A DNA stretch of 44,690 bases from Malaciobacter halophilus (GTDB lineage Bacteria; Campylobacterota; Campylobacteria; Campylobacterales; Arcobacteraceae), in NCBI RefSeq assembly GCF_002837275.1, contig NZ_NXIF01000010.1:1-44690 (forward strand). Reading direction: 5' to 3'. Below are positions 1-9,104 of this stretch, piece by piece (positions within the stretch are counted from its first letter, which is position 1; the number at the start of each line of letters is the position of its first letter). Made by a program: the position numbers and the translations under genes. Under the pieces are notes generated by a model that saw only the letters and a list, made by a program, of their open reading frames with translations, was not told the origin of the DNA and ran no database searches.

Positions 1-42
1 AAATCCTCTCTCTTGCTTCTCTTTTTAGCCTCAGCGAATTTG

Positions 43-78
43 GACGGGAATTATAGACAAATTTATCTATCTTGTCAA
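43..78 (-). promoter_or_regulatory. Perfect-consensus sigma70 promoter directed out of the left edge
   Basis: On the minus strand TTGACA (78-73) is separated by exactly 17 bases from TATAAT (55-50), with a predicted start near 43. It is the only full -35/-10 consensus I see in the window; the other promoters here show only a -10. Such strength is typical of rRNA or tRNA operons, so a stable RNA operon probably lies left of position 1. That identity is inference, because the transcript leaves the window after about 40 bases. Confidence 0.75.
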
Positions 79-236
79 CCCTTTACCCTTAACTACAGCT
101 TAAATTTTTGAATTTTTCTGCTTTTTACCTCTTTTTTTCTTTTTTCTCTATATTTTATGGTCTTTTTTATTTGACTGTTATTTTCTATTCGTAGTATTTT
201 TTTTGAGTTTTAGATTTTTTGTATATATAAAATGAG
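79..236. other. Intergenic A+T-rich spacer, no gene seen
   Basis: Between the left-edge promoter and the mtnN terminator the sequence is pyrimidine-rich with long T runs. I see no reading frame with a ribosome binding site and no RNA signature. The part next to 79 would lie just upstream of the -35 element and could act as an upstream promoter element, but nothing specific supports that. Confidence 0.5.
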
Positions 237-267
237 TTAAAAAAAAAGAGAAAATTCTTCTCTTTTT
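237..267 (-). terminator. Terminator hairpin after mtnN
   Basis: Directly past the mtnN stop the minus strand can fold AAAAAAAGAGAA against TTCTCTTTTTTT with a short loop, and the 3' arm ends in a T run. The stem is almost all A:T, so it is weaker than a GC-rich terminator, but its placement between mtnN and the strong left-edge promoter fits a transcription end. Confidence 0.55.
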
Positions 268-963
268 TTAATTATTTAATTTTTGTGCTATTTTTAAAAT
301 ATAATCTGCAGAAATTTGTGCGCTTGATTTTAAAAACTCATCAAAATCAAAATTTGCGTCCATATCAGCACTATCAGAAATAGATCTAAGTATGAAAAAA
401 GGTACATTTAATGAATCGCAAATTACTGCAACACTTGCACCTTCCATCTCTAATGCATCTGCTTTAAACGTATTTTGTATAAACTCTTTTCTCTGAGATG
501 AATGAACAAACTGGTCACCAGTAGCAATAGTTCCTTCTAAAACTTTTAATGAGTTTTGTTTTGCTACTTCTTTAGCAATTTCTCTTAACTCTTTTGAAGT
601 TTCAACAAAAACTTTACCTCCAGGAACAAAACCATGTGGATGCCCAAAAGCTGTAATATCTAAATCATGCTGACAAAGTCTATTAGCTATTACTAAATCT
701 CCAATTTTTAAATCACTATTTACAGCTCCTGCTACTCCTGAAAAAAGTAGAGTGTCACAACCAAATTTTTCAATCATTGTAGTTGCAGTTAAACTTGCAA
801 AAACTTTACCAATTTTAGAATGTGCAATAACAATATCTAATCCATCTAATGAAACCTCATAATATTTATTATCTGCATATTCTGTAATTTTTATATCTTT
901 AAAGTTAGCTAATAAAGGATCAATTTCCTCTTGCATAGCTCCCATAATTGCTAATTTATTCAT
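268..963 (-). CDS. mtnN: 5'-methylthioadenosine/S-adenosylhomocysteine nucleosidase
   Basis: Cytoplasmic hydrolase that removes adenine from methylthioadenosine and S-adenosylhomocysteine; in many Campylobacterota the homologue also works in the futalosine menaquinone pathway (family knowledge). The 231 residues match the usual length. Visible marks are the N-terminal GAMQEEI with the presumed catalytic Glu13, the phosphate/ribose-binding FSGVAGA (about 75-80), LEMEGA (171-176) and the SISDSAD segment with Asp197, the likely general acid. Its start overlaps the 3' end of fabD by 8 bases, so translation is probably coupled. A hairpin terminator follows at once, making it the last gene of its unit. 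Confidence 0.95.
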   Translation of the reverse strand: MNKLAIMGAMQEEIDPLLANFKDIKITEYADNKYYEVSLDGLDIVIAHSKIGKVFASLTATTMIEKFGCDTLLFSGVAGAVNSDLKIGDLVIANRLCQHDLDITAFGHPHGFVPGGKVFVETSKELREIAKEVAKQNSLKVLEGTIATGDQFVHSSQRKEFIQNTFKADALEMEGASVAVICDSLNVPFFILRSISDSADMDANFDFDEFLKSSAQISADYILKIAQKLNN

Positions 964-1888
964 TTAATGCCTCTATTGTTTTTTTCAATGATGTCATATC
1001 ACTTACATTTAAAGTTGGTTTTTTAGTGATTTTTCTATTTAAACCTTTTAAAACAATTCCATTTCCAAATTCAATAAAAGCATCAACATCTTCATCTTTT
1101 GAAGCAATAGAGTGTTTATATTTAACAGGGTTAATTAACTGTTCAGAAAGTAAATCAATTGCTTCTTCTTTAGTATTATAAGCTTTAGCCGTAACATTAG
1201 AAATAACATCAACTTCAAAAGAGTCAATTAAAAACTCTTCTAAATACGGTCTTAAATTTTCAACTGCGCTTTGTAAAAGTTCACAATGACTTGCAACAGA
1301 CATATCAAGTACTATTGCTCTTTTTGCACCAGCTTCTTTGAAAGTATCTATTAAACTTTCTAAATCTGCTTTCAATCCTGCAAGTACCAATTGACCATCC
1401 ATATTATAATTTGCTGGCCATACTTTTAAACCTTTTTCTCTTTGCTCTTTACATAAAGTTTCAACTTTTTCATCATCAAGACCAACAAGAGCCATCATAC
1501 CTGCACCAGAGCCAGCACAAGCATCATTCATAAATTTACCTCTTTTATGAACTAATTCTAAAGCATCTAAGTAATCAATTGCACCTGCACTAACTAATGC
1601 AGAAAATTCACCCAAAGAGTGTCCTAAAACAAATTCTGGTTTTATATTAGATGTCTCTTTAAAAATTGCATTTGCAATTGATGAAACTAATAATATAGCT
1701 GGTTGTGTATATTCTGTTTGACCTATTTTATCATTCTCTTCAAAAAGAAGTTTTTCAAAGTTTATACCTAATCTTTCACTTGCTTTTGAAATCATATCTT
1801 TTGCTATATCACTATTTTCAAAAAAATCTTTTCCCATTCCAATTTTTTGACTTCCTTGTCCTGGAAAAATAAAAGCAACTTTTTTCAT
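956..1888 (-). CDS. fabD: Malonyl-CoA:ACP transacylase
   Basis: Moves the malonyl group from CoA to acyl carrier protein for fatty acid elongation in the cytoplasm. The 310 residues cover the family's normal length. FPGQGSQ (8-14) is the N-terminal signature, GHSLGE carries the nucleophile Ser91, Arg116 in HKRGKFM binds the malonyl carboxylate, and His201 in SVASHCELL completes the dyad. A ribosome binding site AAGG stands about 8 bases before the ATG. A strong terminator separates it from slyD upstream, so fabD-mtnN look like a separate two-gene unit with its own promoter. It is not beside other fab genes here. Confidence 0.95.
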   Translation of the reverse strand: MKKVAFIFPGQGSQKIGMGKDFFENSDIAKDMISKASERLGINFEKLLFEENDKIGQTEYTQPAILLVSSIANAIFKETSNIKPEFVLGHSLGEFSALVSAGAIDYLDALELVHKRGKFMNDACAGSGAGMMALVGLDDEKVETLCKEQREKGLKVWPANYNMDGQLVLAGLKADLESLIDTFKEAGAKRAIVLDMSVASHCELLQSAVENLRPYLEEFLIDSFEVDVISNVTAKAYNTKEEAIDLLSEQLINPVKYKHSIASKDEDVDAFIEFGNGIVLKGLNRKITKKPTLNVSDMTSLKKTIEALNE

Positions 1889-1917
1889 GTTTTTACCTTA
1901 TTTTAAATTTATGTCTT

Positions 1918-1923
1918 AGTATA
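1918..1923 (-). promoter_or_regulatory. Candidate -10 element for fabD-mtnN
   Basis: TATACT on the minus strand about 30 bases upstream of the fabD ATG, just past the slyD terminator. No -35 is visible. It is proposed mainly because the terminator isolates fabD from upstream transcription. Confidence 0.35.
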
Positions 1924-1963
1924 AAACTATTTTTTAAAAGTAAATACTACTTCTAAAAAATAG

Positions 1964-1996
1964 TTTTGCCCAAAAGTGAAACACTTTTGGGCAAAA
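1964..1996 (-). terminator. Strong hairpin terminator after slyD
   Basis: TTTTGCCCAAAAGTG (1964-1978) pairs perfectly with CACTTTTGGGCAAAA (1982-1996) around an AAA loop. On the minus strand the stem is followed by AAAACTATTTTTT. It closes the long Tol-Pal/slyD unit. The flanking AAAAAATAGTTTT words (1955-1967, 1994-2006) and the complementary AAAACTATTTTTT at 1923-1935 allow alternative, larger foldings. Confidence 0.85.
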
Positions 1997-2021
1997 AATA
2001 GTTTTTATCTTTATTTTACTA

Positions 2022-2591
2022 TTAGTGACTACAACCACAACCACCAGATTGAGACTGTGGATCTGAACTACAACAACCACCTTCAGAACCATGGTCATGG
2101 TGTCCACCACCACAACAACCACCACCCATAGCAGCCATTCCACCAACAACACCAGTTTGAATCTCTTCTTCAGTTGCATCTCTTAATGAAACAACAGACA
2201 CAGAGAACATTAAACTTCTACCTGCCATTGGATGATTATAATCAATTGTTACATCACTATCTGTAAAAGATTTAACAGTAACTTGTACAGTTTCACCATT
2301 TTCACCTGTACCATAAAGACTCATACCTTCTTGTAATTCAATACCTGCAAATTGCTCTTTTGGTAAAGTTTGAGTTGCTTCTTCATTGTATTCACCATAA
2401 GCATCTTTTGGTTCAACTAATACATCAGCTTCTTCATTTAAGTTCATGTTAACTAACTTTTCTTCTAGTCCTGGAATAATTTGACCTTTTCCAGAAACAA
2501 ACTCTAGTGGAGCAGCTCCAACATTTGTATCTAAGTGCTCACCTGAGTTTGCATCTTTTAATGAATATTCAATTCCAATTACTTTTGACAT
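2022..2591 (-). CDS. slyD: SlyD-type FKBP peptidyl-prolyl isomerase with metal-binding tail
   Basis: Cytoplasmic prolyl cis-trans isomerase and chaperone, in its family also a nickel-storing protein for hydrogenase and urease maturation. The 189 residues show the split FKBP domain with the inserted flap: PGLEEKL (40-46), DAYGEYNE (63-70), and DYNHPMAG (117-124), the typical family end signature. Residues 150-189 form a Gly/Cys/His tail with CC pairs, HHDH and a terminal CGCSH, which suits Ni, Zn or Cu binding. AGGAG precedes the ATG. It follows cpoB by 18 bases, so it is likely co-transcribed with the Tol-Pal genes, and ends before the strong terminator. Confidence 0.93.
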   Translation of the reverse strand: MSKVIGIEYSLKDANSGEHLDTNVGAAPLEFVSGKGQIIPGLEEKLVNMNLNEEADVLVEPKDAYGEYNEEATQTLPKEQFAGIELQEGMSLYGTGENGETVQVTVKSFTDSDVTIDYNHPMAGRSLMFSVSVVSLRDATEEEIQTGVVGGMAAMGGGCCGGGHHDHGSEGGCCSSDPQSQSGGCGCSH

Positions 2592-2609
2592 AATTTCTCC
2601 TGTATTTTT

Positions 2610-3581
2610 TTATAATTTTGATATATTTTTAGTTGCTATTTTTGCCTCTTCTGAACTTGGATAAACATCAATCAATGTACCATAAAATTTAGTAGCATTA
2701 TCAAAATCTTTAACCTTTTCAAAAGATATTGCACTATGAAGCAACAACTTTGGCATCCAAGAAGCTTTATCATATAAAACTGCTGACTTTTTAAAATAGT
2801 TTATTGCTTTTTCATACTTATCTCTATAATACCACATCTCACCAAGATAGTAGTTAGCTTCAGCAGGCTTAAAATTAAGCTCTGCTAACTCTTCAAATAT
2901 AGGAATAGCTTTTGTAAAATAATCTTTTTTAAATAAAGCTTTAGCTTCTTCTAACATCTTATCTTTTTGAGCGTATGATAGCTTTTTTGAATTAGTAGAT
3001 GTTTTTGTTTTTGCACTAGTTTTCTTGCCTAAACTTTTTTTAAATGCATTAAACTCTTCTATAGTTATAAACTGTTTCATATTCTTTTTCATTTCAGTAA
3101 ATGAAACATACTCTTTATTAATTTTAGTTAATTGTGTAGATAATTTATCAATTGCTTTTTTTAAAGCATCTAAATTTTTTCTATTTTCTGAAGATATTTC
3201 TTCTTGCATAGTCAATAATTGACTAGTAACATTTTTCAAGTTTTCTATATCTGTAGTATTTTTTGAAGTAATATTTTGTGATTCTTCTATTTGCTTAACA
3301 AGTTTGTTTACTTTTATAACTGTTTTATTTAATTTTTGTGAGTCACCTTCGTAAATTGATTCAATTCCATCAATTCTTTCACTAACTGATTGTAAGGTAG
3401 TTTTAACACCTTTAAATTTTGTATCAATCTTTCCCAACTCTTTTTTATTATTAAGAATATATTTTTCAGTAGAGTTTAATCCATAAGGTTTATCTGAGTT
3501 TAAATCCCCAGCTCCAAATACTGAAACTTCATTAGCAATTGCTAATGAAGATAGTATTGTTATTAAAGTTAGTTTTTTCAT
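2610..3581 (-). CDS. cpoB: Tol-Pal system protein CpoB/YbgF (coiled coil plus TPR)
   Basis: Periplasmic partner of the Tol-Pal machinery that in E. coli coordinates outer membrane constriction with peptidoglycan synthesis. The 323-residue product starts with a signal-peptide-like stretch (MKKLTLITILSSLAIA), continues with a long polar coiled-coil region (about 40-190) and ends in TPR-like repeats (about 205-323), including LFKKDYFTKAIPIFEEL, YYRDKYEKAINYFKKSA and KVKDFDNATKFYGTLI. It is longer than E. coli CpoB (263), mostly in the coiled coil. Its position directly after pal is the standard context for this gene. The symbol is given by domain order and location. Confidence 0.85.
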   Translation of the reverse strand: MKKLTLITILSSLAIANEVSVFGAGDLNSDKPYGLNSTEKYILNNKKELGKIDTKFKGVKTTLQSVSERIDGIESIYEGDSQKLNKTVIKVNKLVKQIEESQNITSKNTTDIENLKNVTSQLLTMQEEISSENRKNLDALKKAIDKLSTQLTKINKEYVSFTEMKKNMKQFITIEEFNAFKKSLGKKTSAKTKTSTNSKKLSYAQKDKMLEEAKALFKKDYFTKAIPIFEELAELNFKPAEANYYLGEMWYYRDKYEKAINYFKKSAVLYDKASWMPKLLLHSAISFEKVKDFDNATKFYGTLIDVYPSSEEAKIATKNISKL

Positions 3582-3610
3582 AAAATTTTATTTATTAACT
3601 TTTCTTTAAA

Positions 3611-4183
3611 TTATGGTAAAAGCTTATGTTCAGCTCTTCTATTTTTTTGCCAACAATTTTTATTTTTCTCATTACAAACTGGGTTACTTTCACCAAAACT
3701 AACTAGTGAAATTGTATCAGCATTTAAACCTTCAGCAACTAGTGCATCCTTTGTAGCTTTAGCTCTTTTTAGACCTAATGCATAATTATATTCGTCAGTT
3801 CCCCACTCATCGCAGTTACCTTCGATTTTAATTTTAGTAGTATCTTTAATACCAACAAGTTTTTGAGCATTTTGTTTTGTTTTTTCAATCATCTCAGAGT
3901 TTAATTTATATTTATCAAATCCAAAATAGATATTTTCAATAAATACTTTTTCACCATTAATCATATAGTAATAACCATTCTCTGCTTTTTCTGCTAGAGT
4001 ATCATTTTCAACTTCTTCTTGAATATTGCTGTTATCAATATTATCTAAAGTTGATTCAGAGTTATTAATTGTACTTTGATCTTGTTGGCTAGCTGAACTT
4101 CCGTCCATTTCAACATTTTTTTGACTACATCCAGTAAATAACACTGCTGCAACTAAAAAAGAGTAAATACCAATCTTTTTCAT
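3611..4183 (-). CDS. pal: Peptidoglycan-associated lipoprotein Pal
   Basis: Outer-membrane lipoprotein that tethers the envelope to peptidoglycan and cycles with TolB. The 190-residue product has a lipoprotein signal with lipobox LFTGC (lipidated Cys19), an Asn/Ser/Glu-rich linker to about 85 and a C-terminal OmpA-like domain. The peptidoglycan-binding signature is visible as GNCDEWGTDEYN (122-133) and LGLKRA (137-142), with NRRAE near the end. It follows tolB by 115 bases, a larger gap than others in this cluster, with a TATAAT inside, so it may have an additional promoter to support its high protein demand. Confidence 0.95.
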   Translation of the reverse strand: MKKIGIYSFLVAAVLFTGCSQKNVEMDGSSASQQDQSTINNSESTLDNIDNSNIQEEVENDTLAEKAENGYYYMINGEKVFIENIYFGFDKYKLNSEMIEKTKQNAQKLVGIKDTTKIKIEGNCDEWGTDEYNYALGLKRAKATKDALVAEGLNADTISLVSFGESNPVCNEKNKNCWQKNRRAEHKLLP

Positions 4184-4232
4184 AACATTTCCCTTATTTA
4201 AAATTTAAACGATTTTACAAAAATAAAACTTA

Positions 4233-4238
4233 ATTATA
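4233..4238 (-). promoter_or_regulatory. Candidate -10 element for pal
   Basis: TATAAT on the minus strand in the 115-base tolB-pal gap, about 50 bases before the pal ATG. No -35 at standard spacing. An extra internal promoter would raise Pal above the other Tol proteins; this is inference. Confidence 0.45.
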
Positions 4239-4298
4239 AATTACAAGTCAAGCCTATAAAATAGCTATTGTATAGTAATTATAGTGATTTTGTAACTT

Positions 4299-5567
4299 TT
4301 ACCAATCAATTGATTGAATTTTACCACTTCTTAATGGGAAAGTAAAAGCTTTATCATAATTTAATCTAATAATACCTATATAACTTCTTCCATTTATTGT
4401 TTTAGTATGCAAAATAGACTCTCCATCAGATGAAAACTTTGGAAACTGATTTAGCCCTGTTGTTGTTAATCTTCTTAGAAAATCACTTTTAGTTGATATT
4501 AAATATAAATTAAAAGTTCTAACTCCAAATTCATTTGCTTTATCTCTACTTGAATAGACTACATAATTTTTATATGTAGTAGCTGCTGAATTATTTGTAC
4601 CATGGTAAACTAATCTTTGCACACCTCTTTGTCCAATTTTTTTCGAAAAGATATTTGGATAATTAAGTCTATCTGAAACAAAAATAATTTTAGAATCATT
4701 CTCAACAAAATGGGCACCTACATCAATACCTTTATAATTTGTAAGTCTTTGTTTTGTTTTATTTATTGTATTATACAAATAAATATCAGCTTGTCCATAA
4801 GGTGAAGCTGTAACTAATATTTTTGATTCATCACTACTTATATCAGAAGCAATTACCATACCTTCACTTCTCATAATAACTTCTTTTTTCCCATTATATA
4901 AATTTGCTTTAACTAATGTAGGTAAGTTATTATTATAAGTTGTATAATAAAAACTATCTTGCTTTTTACTTGCCCATTTTGGGAAAATATTTAAGCCACC
5001 ACTTACTATTCTTTTTTGAAAACTTAAAGTATAGTCACCTATATAAATATCAGCTTTTTTTGAGTCTTTATATACAGAAAAAATCACAAACTTATCCATC
5101 CATTTAATTGAAGGAGCTTTTAAATAGTCATTAACTGAAATAGCAACTCTATGTGATAAAAAAGGATATCTTTTTTCATATTTTGTTGAAAAAGTTTTAT
5201 TAAGTACAAGTGTTTTACTATTTATATCAAATAGCTTAGTATTTAAAATAAACCCACCAAAACCACTTATTTGAGAATCAAGATTCAAATATAAGTCAAC
5301 ACCCTCTTTTTGTAATCTATATAAATCTGGTGTTTGAGAAAACTGAGTGCTTACACTAGTTTTAATAACATTAAAATGTCCACTAACTTTTAAATCTTTT
5401 TCAATTACTTTTTTTACTTTTGTTAAAAAATCAATATCTTTATTATTTTTTGATATTGAAACTACAATCTTTGGAAGATTTTTTGATTTTTTTACAATTT
5501 CTAATTTTGCATCAACTGCAAAAACTAAATTAAAAAAACATAATAGCAAAACTACTATTTTTTTCAT
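4299..5567 (-). CDS. tolB: Tol-Pal system beta-propeller protein TolB
   Basis: Periplasmic protein that binds Pal and relays TolA/TolQR energy. The 422 residues (E. coli 430) begin with a signal peptide (MKKIVVLLLCFFNLVFAVDA) followed by the N-terminal TolB domain (about 20-150) and a six-bladed propeller whose blades show repeats such as PKWASKKQDSFYYTTY, DISSDESKILVTASP and FPKFSSDGESILHT. It begins 5 bases after the tolA-like stop. The N-terminal residues just after the signal peptide, which in E. coli contact TolA, are not obviously conserved here. Confidence 0.94.
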   Translation of the reverse strand: MKKIVVLLLCFFNLVFAVDAKLEIVKKSKNLPKIVVSISKNNKDIDFLTKVKKVIEKDLKVSGHFNVIKTSVSTQFSQTPDLYRLQKEGVDLYLNLDSQISGFGGFILNTKLFDINSKTLVLNKTFSTKYEKRYPFLSHRVAISVNDYLKAPSIKWMDKFVIFSVYKDSKKADIYIGDYTLSFQKRIVSGGLNIFPKWASKKQDSFYYTTYNNNLPTLVKANLYNGKKEVIMRSEGMVIASDISSDESKILVTASPYGQADIYLYNTINKTKQRLTNYKGIDVGAHFVENDSKIIFVSDRLNYPNIFSKKIGQRGVQRLVYHGTNNSAATTYKNYVVYSSRDKANEFGVRTFNLYLISTKSDFLRRLTTTGLNQFPKFSSDGESILHTKTINGRSYIGIIRLNYDKAFTFPLRSGKIQSIDW

Positions 5568-5572
5568 AACAA

Positions 5573-6328
5573 CTATCCTTTAGATTTAAATGTTACCTCT
5601 ATATTAGTTTTAGAACCTTTATTATGAGGTGGGTAAGTAAGAGTTTTTTGTTTATTTAAAAACTCTTGTAAAAGGTTATCAAATTTTTCATTAGTAGAAT
5701 ATTTTAAAAACCTATAATCAAACTCTCCATTGCTGTATATAATAACTAATACCTTTGCACTTAAGCCATCATCGATTAGTATAGGATTCCATCTTTGTGC
5801 CAAAATTTCATGTATTTTTGAATAATAAGGATCATTTGCATGCTCAGATGAAGTTGAAATTGATAATTTTCTTTTTTGAGATTGCACATCATCTAAAATT
5901 TTAGATACATTTAAATCACTATTTGTTCTTTTTTCTCTTTCAAATTTTGATTTAAATCTACTTGATACATTAGATGATTTCACATTATTTACTTGTTCTT
6001 TTACAACTTTTTCTTCAGTTGTTTTTACATTTGCAAATAGTGATTTTAAATTTGATTTTTTCTCTGCACTTCTTGATGCTGATTTTTTAATAACTTTTTT
6101 CTGTGCTTGTTTATTTAGTTTCATTTTAGCAACATCTTTAGGTTCACTATCAGCTAAAATAACATCTAATTCAAGTACAGTAACCTTTTTTGCAGAATCA
6201 TATGTCTTGGCATCATTTGAATCTAAATAGAGTAAAAAAAGAGTAAATACAAAGATATATATAAAAAGTGCTAAAAGGCCAGAGAGATAGAAATTACCTT
6301 TGTTATAAGATGAAAAATAATTAATCAT
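5573..6328 (-). CDS. tolA: TolA-like energy-transducing protein with TonB C-terminal domain
   Basis: Inner-membrane-anchored periplasm-spanning protein that couples TolQR to TolB/Pal. The 251 residues comprise one N-terminal membrane segment (about 12-33), a charged Lys/Ser/Glu-rich linker (about 60-155) and a C-terminal TonB/TolA fold (about 165-251, with NDPYYSKIHEILAQRWNP and the closing LTYPPHNKG region). In Campylobacterota this slot is often annotated simply as TonB; its place between tolR and tolB argues for the TolA role. It is much shorter than E. coli TolA (421) because the helical linker is reduced. Confidence 0.85.
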   Translation of the reverse strand: MINYFSSYNKGNFYLSGLLALFIYIFVFTLFLLYLDSNDAKTYDSAKKVTVLELDVILADSEPKDVAKMKLNKQAQKKVIKKSASRSAEKKSNLKSLFANVKTTEEKVVKEQVNNVKSSNVSSRFKSKFEREKRTNSDLNVSKILDDVQSQKRKLSISTSSEHANDPYYSKIHEILAQRWNPILIDDGLSAKVLVIIYSNGEFDYRFLKYSTNEKFDNLLQEFLNKQKTLTYPPHNKGSKTNIEVTFKSKG

Positions 6329-6335
6329 TTAAGCC

Positions 6336-6725
6336 CTATCCATCTGTAATTAGTGAAACTTTAAAAAAGCCAGCTTCTTTTACTGTTCTAAGTACATAAA
6401 TAATATCATCATATACTAAAGTTTTATCGGCTCTTATATGTATTGGAGTATTTCTATCTTTTGATTTTGCATATAAAGTAAAACTATCAGCAAAGTCTTT
6501 AATATCATATCTATTTTTATTTACTTTAACTACTCTATTTTTATTAATAAAAACTGTGATTTTTTTTACATTTTGTATCTGTTTAGATTTACTTCCACTA
6601 GGAAGATTTATTTGTTCTTCAAACTCTAATACTGGTGCTGTAACCATTAAAATTGCTAAAAGAACTAACATAATATCTACTAATGGAGTAATATTTAAAT
6701 CAGGCTTTTGGTTAAAATCATACAT
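6336..6725 (-). CDS. tolR: TolR/ExbD biopolymer transport protein
   Basis: Part of the proton-driven motor with TolQ in the inner membrane. The 129 residues show the family layout: a short cytoplasmic start with LNITPLVDIMLVLLAILMV (about 10-28), in which the Asp of PLVDIMLVLL is the proton-carrying membrane residue, then a periplasmic domain ending in the conserved IRADKTLVYDDIIYVL stretch. It lies 3 bases after tolQ and 7 bases before the tolA-like gene, so the motor and transducer are made from one message. Confidence 0.93.
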   Translation of the reverse strand: MYDFNQKPDLNITPLVDIMLVLLAILMVTAPVLEFEEQINLPSGSKSKQIQNVKKITVFINKNRVVKVNKNRYDIKDFADSFTLYAKSKDRNTPIHIRADKTLVYDDIIYVLRTVKEAGFFKVSLITDG

Positions 6726-6728
6726 CTA

Positions 6729-7289
6729 TTAACCTTTTGCTATCAAAATTTCAGCTTGTGCCTTTATATAAGTATTTAATTCATAAACTTTTCTTACTAA
6801 AATTTGATGAAAAGTATATGCAAAAATTGCAACAAATATACCAGCAGCAGTAGCTACTAACGCTTCAGAAATTGCAGGTGCAATTATTGAAAATCCTACT
6901 TTAGAATGATTTGAAAATTTTGCAAAAGATTCCAATATACCCACAACCGTTCCAAATAAACCAACAAATGGTGCAGTTGATGAAATTATTGAAAGCCATG
7001 AAATTCCAAAACTTGCATCTTTAATTATAGAGATTTCACAAGCTTTTAGTATATGCTTTGAACTTGAACCATTTGAACATTTATATAAAGATGATAACGG
7101 ATTTATTGATGTATTACGTGATGTTAACGACTCTAATGATTTTTTCTCATTTACAATAAGTGAATTTAATGAAAGAAGTCTATATATAAAAATCCAAAAA
7201 ACTACTACTAAGTAAGCAGATAGTAGCACTAGCACAAGAATTGCGATAGCGCTACTATTACCTAGATAATCTAATATCATATCAATCAT
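6729..7289 (-). CDS. tolQ: TolQ/ExbB proton channel protein
   Basis: Inner-membrane subunit of the TolQR motor. The 186 residues have an N-terminal membrane helix (about 12-36), a cytoplasmic loop, and two C-terminal helices (about 92-118 and 134-160) with the family pattern SIISSTAPFVGLFGTVVGI and APAISEALVATAAG, where the Thr/Ala-rich faces line the proton path. It starts 9 bases after atpC, so Tol genes may receive readthrough from the ATPase operon. The distinction from ExbB rests on the tolB/pal neighbours. Confidence 0.93.
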   Translation of the reverse strand: MIDMILDYLGNSSAIAILVLVLLSAYLVVVFWIFIYRLLSLNSLIVNEKKSLESLTSRNTSINPLSSLYKCSNGSSSKHILKACEISIIKDASFGISWLSIISSTAPFVGLFGTVVGILESFAKFSNHSKVGFSIIAPAISEALVATAAGIFVAIFAYTFHQILVRKVYELNTYIKAQAEILIAKG

Positions 7290-7298
7290 AAGATATTT

Positions 7299-7676
7299 CT
7301 ATGCAAATGAGTTGATTTTAGCTTCAACCGAAGCAACAGAAACATTAGAATCTTTTACAGAATTAACTAAGTCTTTTGCTGCATCAATATTTTTAGCAAT
7401 ATTAGAGTCTTCACCTTGTGTTAATGCAATAGCACCATCTGCTAGTACATCAACAGAACTTTCATTTACTTTAACGTGTCCCCAGTTTATAGCAACAGCC
7501 TCAGTAGAATTTGCTTTTTCAATAACAATTACACCAACTGTTAAAGAAGAAACTAATGAAGAGTGTCCTGGTAAAACACCAAACTCTCCCTCTTTTCCAG
7601 GAAGAGTTACTGTTTTAACGTCATCATTAAAGATTTCTCCGTTTGGTGTAACTATTGATAATCTAATTGTCTCCAT
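7299..7676 (-). CDS. atpC: ATP synthase F1 epsilon subunit
   Basis: Rotor stalk subunit that couples gamma to the c-ring and can inhibit ATP hydrolysis. At 125 residues it is shorter than E. coli epsilon (139): the beta-sandwich (about 1-85, with LSIVTPNGEIFNDDV and GEFGVLPGHSSLV) is complete, while the C-terminal helical part is reduced to roughly 40 residues. It is the last F1 gene, 9 bases after atpD, and precedes tolQ by 9 bases. Confidence 0.95.
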   Translation of the reverse strand: METIRLSIVTPNGEIFNDDVKTVTLPGKEGEFGVLPGHSSLVSSLTVGVIVIEKANSTEAVAINWGHVKVNESSVDVLADGAIALTQGEDSNIAKNIDAAKDLVNSVKDSNVSVASVEAKINSFA

Positions 7677-7685
7677 AGGCTAACC

Positions 7686-9104
<1,419 letters not shown>

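Noticed and set aside
1974-1990. TGTTTCAC on the minus strand as a parS half-site
   Set aside because: Only one half of the parS palindrome is present and it is fully explained by the terminator stem.
1934-2179. Minus-strand frame of 81 codons across the slyD tail
   Set aside because: Its valine-rich translation is a shadow of the GGT/CAC-rich slyD tail and it runs through the terminator.
4222-4253. TTGACT upstream of TATAAT before pal as a full promoter
   Set aside because: The two elements are only seven bases apart, so TTGACT cannot serve as -35 for that -10.
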